In this document: in pieces, positions 7,033 to 10,368 of the stretch
How positions within the stretch are numbered: the stretch's first letter is position 1
Layout: every line of letters starts with the position of its first letter
Assembly: GCA_028819945.1 (NCBI GenBank)
Contig: JAPPKQ010000014.1
Location: 1-10,368, forward strand
DNA from: a bacterium
GTDB taxonomy: Bacteria > Actinomycetota > Acidimicrobiia > Acidimicrobiales > CATQHL01
Length of the DNA: 10,368 bases
Direction: 5' to 3'
Made by a program: the position numbers and the translations under genes
Notes under the pieces: model-generated
Database searches by the model: none
What the model saw: only the letters and a program-made list of their open reading frames with translations
Told to the model about the DNA's origin: nothing

Positions 7033-7725
7033 GTGGAATCTGCTGTCTGGCTTCGTGATGCCGTCTGCTGCCGGGGGAGATTCCCGGCGCTCGCCGGTGT
7101 GGACCTCGACGTGGCAGAGGGCGAGATCCTGCTGCTGAGGGGCCCCAACGGGGCGGGCAAGACGACGCTGCTGCGCCTGCTGGCGGGCCTGGCGACCCTG
7201 GACGGCGGGCAGGGCACCGTGCTGGGCTGCGACCTGCGGAGCGACCGCCGGGCGCTGCGTCCCCAGGTGGGCCTGCTCGGCCACGACCTGATGCTCTACG
7301 AGGACCTCACGGTGGCGGAGAACCTGCGCTTCTTCGCGGCTCTGGCAGGTGCCTCGGAGGCGGAGTCGCGGGCTGCGCTGGAACGCCTGGAGGTGGCGCC
7401 GCGCCTGGCCGACGTCTCGTTGCGGCGCCTCTCGGCGGGCCAGCGCAAGCGGGTCGCCGCGGCCTGCCTGGCGGTGCGCCGCCCCCGCCTGTGGCTGCTG
7501 GACGAACCGCACGCCGGTCTCGACGAGTCCGGGCGCGGCGCCGTGAACCGGCTGGTGCGCGACGCCGCCGGCCGCGGTGCCACGGTCGTGCTGGCCAGCC
7601 ACGAGACCCCGGCTGCGTCCGCCGTGGCCACCCGCACCATCCAGTTAGTCGGGGGGATCGTCACCCGCCGGGCCTCCGGCTCGCCCGCCGCCGTGGCGCC
7701 GACCGAGCAGGTGTCCGATGCGTGA
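7033..7725 (+). CDS. ccmA: Heme exporter ATP-binding protein CcmA
   Basis: CcmA is the cytoplasmic ATPase of the CcmABCD complex, which uses ATP to release heme-loaded CcmE during System I cytochrome c maturation. The 230-residue protein carries Walker A GPNGAGKTT at residues 37-45, signature LSAGQRKR at 133-140, Walker B LWLLDEP at 153-159 and switch histidine H190. The LLGHDLMLYEDLTVAENLRFFAAL stretch has the GH and ENLRF wording characteristic of CcmA, replacing the usual Q-loop glutamine pattern of importers. It opens a gene row that continues with ccmB, overlapped by 8 bases. The GTG start follows a good ribosome binding site. Family and role are secure because the neighbours are the expected Ccm partners. 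Confidence 0.95.
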   Translation: MESAVWLRDAVCCRGRFPALAGVDLDVAEGEILLLRGPNGAGKTTLLRLLAGLATLDGGQGTVLGCDLRSDRRALRPQVGLLGHDLMLYEDLTVAENLRFFAALAGASEAESRAALERLEVAPRLADVSLRRLSAGQRKRVAAACLAVRRPRLWLLDEPHAGLDESGRGAVNRLVRDAAGRGATVVLASHETPAASAVATRTIQLVGGIVTRRASGSPAAVAPTEQVSDA

Positions 7726-8386
7726 GGTGCTGCTGGTGGCGGCCAAGGACCTGCGCATCGAGTCGCGCTCGCGGGTGCTGCTGTTCCAGGTGGCGCCGTT
7801 CGCCGTGGCGACCCTGGTGCTGCTGGGCTTCGCCCTCGATGCCGACCGGTCGGCGCTGCGGCACTTCAGCCCCGGCCTGTTCTGGGTGGCGGTGCTGCTG
7901 ACCGCCCTGCTCGCCGCCCAGCGCTCGGTGGCCGTCGAGCACGCCGGTCGTGCCGCCGACGCCCTGCTGCTGAGCGCCACGAGTCCGGCCCGCATCTTCG
8001 CCGGCAAGGCCCTGGCTCTGGCGGCGCAGCTGGCCGCCCTGGAACTGCTGATGGGCGTCGCCATGGTGGTGCTGTACGACGCCCGCGTCGAGCACTTCGG
8101 CCTGGCGGTGGCCTCCGCGGCGGCGGCGACGGTCGGCATCGCGGCCGCCGGTACCCTCTACGGCGTGCTTGCCGCCCCCATGGGAGTCCGTGAGACGCTC
8201 CTGCCCGTGCTGCTGCTGCCGGTGTTCGCGCCGGTGCTCATCGGCGCCACCCGGGCCTTCGGCGACGCCCTGGGCACCGCGGCGGTGAACGGCTGGGCCT
8301 GGTTCGGGCTGCTGGGCCTGTTCGCCCTGGTCTACGCCGTCTTCGGCGCGCTGGCCTACGGCCCGCTGCTGGAGGCCGAGGCGTGA
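7718..8386 (+). CDS. ccmB: Heme exporter membrane protein CcmB
   Basis: CcmB is the membrane partner of CcmA in the heme-handling ABC complex. The 222-residue protein starts with MREVLLVAAKDLRIESRSR, the amphipathic cytoplasmic opening typical of CcmB, and has about six membrane segments (roughly 21-40, 54-69, 96-120, 128-153, 158-180, 192-215). The short loop E74HAGRAADALLLSATSPARIFAGK between segments 2 and 3 and PMGVRETLLPVLLLPVFAPVLIGA in segment 5 are diagnostic. The ATG lies inside the end of ccmA (8-base overlap), so the two are probably coupled. The length is that of the family and nothing is missing. Confidence 0.94.
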   Translation: MREVLLVAAKDLRIESRSRVLLFQVAPFAVATLVLLGFALDADRSALRHFSPGLFWVAVLLTALLAAQRSVAVEHAGRAADALLLSATSPARIFAGKALALAAQLAALELLMGVAMVVLYDARVEHFGLAVASAAAATVGIAAAGTLYGVLAAPMGVRETLLPVLLLPVFAPVLIGATRAFGDALGTAAVNGWAWFGLLGLFALVYAVFGALAYGPLLEAEA

Positions 8387-8393
8387 CCGCGCC

Positions 8394-9212
8394 ATGAGCA
8401 TCCTGCTGGGCCGGTCCCCCGACCGCCGGCCGCCGGAGGCCGCGCCCGCCCACACCGGTTCCCGCACGACCCGGATCCTCGGCGCGCTCACCCTGGCGGG
8501 GCTGGTGGGCCTGGGCCTCTGCGCCTTCATCTTCAGCCCGCCGGATTCCCGGCCCGGCCCCGAGGCGGGGACCCGGATCGGCCAGTTCGACGCCGTGCGG
8601 CTCATGTACGTGCACCTGCCGGCGGCCATCTGGACCTACGTGGCACTGGGCACCTGCGCCATGGCGAGCGCGGTGTATCTCTGGCGCCGCAGCGCCTGGT
8701 GGGATCGCCTGGCCCATGCCTGCGCCGAGATCGGGGTAGTGCTCTGCGCGGTCACATTGATCACGGGAATGATCTGGGGGCGGCCCGTCTGGGGCACGTG
8801 GTGGGAGTGGGGCGACGTGCGCGTGGTGACCACCCTGGTGCTGTTCCTCGTCTACGCGGGCTACCTGGCGATGCGCTCGGTGCCCGCCGCGCCGGAGGCC
8901 CGCGCCCGGCGGGCCTCGATCCTGGGTCTGGGCGGTGCCGTGCTCATCCCGATCGTGAACCGCTCGGTGGAATGGTGGGAGAACCGCACGCTGCACCAGC
9001 AGTCCACCCTCGAGGAGCTTCGCATCGAGGATCTCACCCTGTTCACGCTGGTCCTGGGGATCCTCGTCATGGGGCTGCTCTCGCTGTGGCTGGCGGTGCA
9101 CCGCTTCCGGGTGGCCTGGCTGGAGGCGGAGGCGGAGAGCGCCGGGCTCGAGGCCGCCCTCGCCGAGCGGCGCGCCGAGGCCGGCGCCGGAGCCGAGGGA
9201 TCGAGCCCGTGA
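8394..9212 (+). CDS. ccmC: Heme-handling membrane protein CcmC (variant WWD motif)
   Basis: CcmC binds heme at the outer face of the membrane and loads it onto CcmE. The 272-residue protein has about six membrane segments, a WWD region at residues 128-145 and two likely axial ligands: His74 in YVHLPAAIW and His201 in WWENRTLHQQS. The motif reads WGTWWEWGDVRVVT, whereas the usual CcmC form is W-W-x-W-D-x-R-L-T; a glycine (G140) sits between the last Trp and Asp, and RLT is RVV. The N-terminus is about 25 residues longer than minimal CcmC, and the C-terminus carries a charged, probably helical Ala/Glu tail (240-265). The ATG is 7 bases after the ccmB stop. The neighbours make CcmC far more likely than a System II CcsA protein. 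Confidence 0.9.
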   Translation: MSILLGRSPDRRPPEAAPAHTGSRTTRILGALTLAGLVGLGLCAFIFSPPDSRPGPEAGTRIGQFDAVRLMYVHLPAAIWTYVALGTCAMASAVYLWRRSAWWDRLAHACAEIGVVLCAVTLITGMIWGRPVWGTWWEWGDVRVVTTLVLFLVYAGYLAMRSVPAAPEARARRASILGLGGAVLIPIVNRSVEWWENRTLHQQSTLEELRIEDLTLFTLVLGILVMGLLSLWLAVHRFRVAWLEAEAESAGLEAALAERRAEAGAGAEGSSP

Positions 9213-9355
9213 CCCACGCCGGCTATATCGCGGCCGGGTGGTCGATCAGCGCCGCCCTGCTGGTGTCCTATGCGGTGATGATCCTGCTGCGCGGCCGCCG
9301 GCTGAGCGGCAGGGTGCCGGCGCGCCGGCGCCGCTGGATGACCGCCGAGGACTGA
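9209..9355 (+). CDS. ccmD: Small heme exporter protein CcmD
   Basis: This 48-residue gene starts at a GTG that overlaps the ccmC stop codon (GTGA, 4 bases), the usual place for ccmD. The protein has one membrane segment, about residues 8-27 (AAGWSISAALLVSYAVMILL), preceded by HAGYI and followed by a strongly basic cytoplasmic stretch (RGRRLSGRVPARRRRWM). That topology and size match CcmD, which stabilises heme-bound CcmE in the CcmABC complex. CcmD proteins are poorly conserved, so the identification rests on position, size, the membrane segment and the basic tail. The next gene follows after 6 bases. Confidence 0.82.
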   Translation: MTHAGYIAAGWSISAALLVSYAVMILLRGRRLSGRVPARRRRWMTAED

Positions 9356-9361
9356 CCGGCG

Positions 9362-9970
9362 GTGTCCGAGACTCCCGGCGATCCGGAGCTCCCGCCGGCG
9401 GGCGCCACCGAGAGCGACGCGGCGGCGGGCCTGGACCTCACGCCCCGCCGCACCGGGAGCCGCCCCGGTCGCCGGGCGCCGACGGTGCGGCGGATCATCT
9501 CGCTGCTGGTCGTGGCGGGCGCGGTGGGCGGCATCACGTTCGCGCTGGTGCGCCTGGTGACCGACGCCTCGCTGTTCTTCCTGAACGCGGACGAGGCGGT
9601 GGAGCGCCGTGACGAGTTGGCCGGCCAGAGGTTCCGCATGCAGGGCACGCCGCTGGCGCACAGCGTCGCCGAGACGCGGGTGGACTTCGAGCAGGCCGTT
9701 TCCTTCACCGTGGCCTTCGAGGGCGTCGCCGCCGACGTGGTGCACGTCGGGAGCCCGCCGGACCTGTTCACGCCCGGGGTGCCGGTGGTGCTCGAGGGCC
9801 GCTGGGTCGAGGGCCAACCCCCGGACCTCGATACGTTCGCCTGCGGTGTCAACGACGGGTACTACTTCGCCAGCGACCACATGCTGGTGAAGCACGACAA
9901 CGAGTACCGCGACACCTATCCCGACCGCCTCGAGGCGGCGGGCGCGGGCGGAGCGTCAGCGGCCTGTTGA
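9362..9970 (+). CDS. ccmE: Heme chaperone CcmE
   Basis: CcmE carries heme covalently from CcmC to CcmF on the outer side of the membrane. The 202-residue protein has an unusually long, Pro/Gly/charged N-terminal cytoplasmic region (about 1-42), one membrane anchor (43-64), then the OB-fold domain including FFLNADEAVERRDELAGQRFRMQG and VEFEG-like strands. The heme-binding motif is LVKHDNEY, giving His178 and Tyr182 in the classical H-x3-Y spacing rather than the Cys variant. An FACGVNDGYYFASDH stretch replaces the usual shorter loop before this motif. The GTG at 9362 gives a 6-base gap to ccmD. The length is above the roughly 150 residues of proteobacterial CcmE, mainly through the N-terminus. 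Confidence 0.93.
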   Translation: MSETPGDPELPPAGATESDAAAGLDLTPRRTGSRPGRRAPTVRRIISLLVVAGAVGGITFALVRLVTDASLFFLNADEAVERRDELAGQRFRMQGTPLAHSVAETRVDFEQAVSFTVAFEGVAADVVHVGSPPDLFTPGVPVVLEGRWVEGQPPDLDTFACGVNDGYYFASDHMLVKHDNEYRDTYPDRLEAAGAGGASAAC

Positions 9971-10003
9971 GATCGGCCTGTTGAGGTTGGGCTGTTGAGG
10001 TTG
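9961..10003 (+). repeat. Short tandem repeat over the ccmE stop codon
   Basis: Three imperfect copies of a 14-15 base unit run head to tail: GGCCTGTTGAGATC (9961-9974), GGCCTGTTGAGGTTG (9975-9989) and GGCTGTTGAGGTTG (9990-10003), followed by a partial GGATCGGCC. The TGA in the first copy is the ccmE stop. The later copies fill most of the 47-base gap to ccmF, each carrying TTGAGG. Replication slippage is the simplest origin. Confidence 0.75.
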
Positions 10004-10017
10004 GGATCGGCCCGACG

Positions 10018-10368
10018 GTGAGCAACCTCATACTCGGCGACCTGGGGATCGCGATCGCAATCGCCGCGGCCTTCGCCGCGCTGGTGGCGTTCGGGCTGGG
10101 CCTGTGGCGGCGCGACCGGATCTTCCTGGCGATCGGGCGCGGCCTGCTCTGGCTGGTGCTGGCGGGTGCCGCCCTGGCTTTCTCGGCCATGGAGCGGGCA
10201 CTCGTCAACCGGGACTTCACCGTGGCCTACGTGGCCGAGCACGGCAGTTCAGCCACCGCTCCGCTGTTCAACGTCGCCACGGCTTGGGCGGCGCTGGAGG
10301 GTTCGATCCTGCTGTGGGGGCTGGTGCTGGCAGGTTACGTGGTGGCGATGTCGCTGCGCTTCCGGGGT
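10018..10368 (+). CDS. ccmF: Cytochrome c heme lyase subunit CcmF (5' part)
   Basis: CcmF takes heme from CcmE and, with CcmH-type partners, attaches it to CXXCH motifs of apocytochrome c outside the membrane. Only the first 117 codons are present; the gene runs off the right edge without a stop. Two membrane segments are visible at about residues 8-30 and 38-58. The diagnostic CcmF segment follows: LVNRDFTVAYVAEHGSSATAPLFN, then ATAWAALEGSILLWG, which starts the next membrane segment. The usual GGHEGS wording is here AALEGS, so the histidine before EGS is absent. The GTG at 10018 is the only plausible start because an in-frame TGA lies at 9982-9984. The ribosome binding site is weak, with TTGAGG copies too far upstream. 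It belongs to the ccm operon. Confidence 0.92.
   Translation, partial: MSNLILGDLGIAIAIAAAFAALVAFGLGLWRRDRIFLAIGRGLLWLVLAGAALAFSAMERALVNRDFTVAYVAEHGSSATAPLFNVATAWAALEGSILLWGLVLAGYVVAMSLRFRG

Noticed and set aside
5979..7058. Plus-strand open frame of 359 codons opposite the sortase
   Set aside because: It is antisense to a sortase with all catalytic residues, and its translation is Arg/Gly-rich with no recognisable motif.
6918..7217. Upstream extension of the sortase frame to 7217
   Set aside because: It would overlap the divergent ccmA start and ribosome binding site, and adds Ser/Pro/Arg-rich sequence before an obvious N-terminal membrane segment.
7661..8629. Minus-strand open frame opposite ccmB and the start of ccmC
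   Set aside because: It is Gln/Gly/Arg-rich shadow coding across two well-supported genes.
1..10368. CRISPR array, tRNA, rRNA, insertion sequence or phage module
   Set aside because: No regularly spaced direct repeats, no cloverleaf or rRNA-like sequence, and no transposase, integrase or phage protein was seen.

Overview
The window is very GC-rich, with strong third-position G/C bias, frequent GTG starts and tightly packed, overlapping genes. A class E-type sortase and a Septum_form-like lipoprotein point to a high-GC actinobacterial lineage. A complete-looking System I (Ccm) cytochrome c maturation cluster is unusual for ordinary Actinobacteria. My inference is a deep-branching actinobacterial lineage such as Acidimicrobiia, probably a metagenomic or environmental contig; this is not proven by the sequence. 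No tRNA, rRNA, CRISPR array, transposase or phage gene was seen, and no gene-free stretch exceeds 300 bases.

Region 1 (1-4574, + strand) is a sulfur-acquisition-type operon. It holds the 3' end of a TauA/SsuA-like substrate-binding protein, an ABC ATPase, an ABC permease and a 741-residue arylsulfatase. The sulfatase has every visible active-site motif but no signal peptide. The layout resembles the Pseudomonas ats loci, in which an ABC importer is linked to a cytoplasmic arylsulfatase: the importer would bring in an organic sulfur compound and the sulfatase would release sulfate inside the cell. The substrate cannot be read from the sequence.

Region 2 (4575-6917, mostly - strand) converges on region 1. 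It holds a class E-type sortase with long Ala/Pro/Glu-rich linkers and an unusual C-terminal pair of membrane segments. The sortase stop overlaps the start of a lipoprotein gene (TGATG). Between the convergent genes is a 12-bp perfect inverted repeat enclosing further stems. The sortase has a -10-like box placed exactly for a leaderless GTG start.

Region 3 (7033-10368, + strand) diverges from region 2 across a 115-base intergenic region. It runs ccmA-ccmB-ccmC-ccmD-ccmE-ccmF with overlaps or gaps of a few bases, so one transcript is likely. CcmABCD would load and release heme-bound CcmE, and CcmF with partners would ligate heme to apocytochrome c outside the membrane. The small ccmD gene (48 codons) overlaps the end of ccmC, and ccmF runs off the right edge. 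A small tandem repeat sits on the ccmE stop codon. Most of the window consists of recognisable families; the oddities are in architecture and context, and I see no convincing wholly new system.
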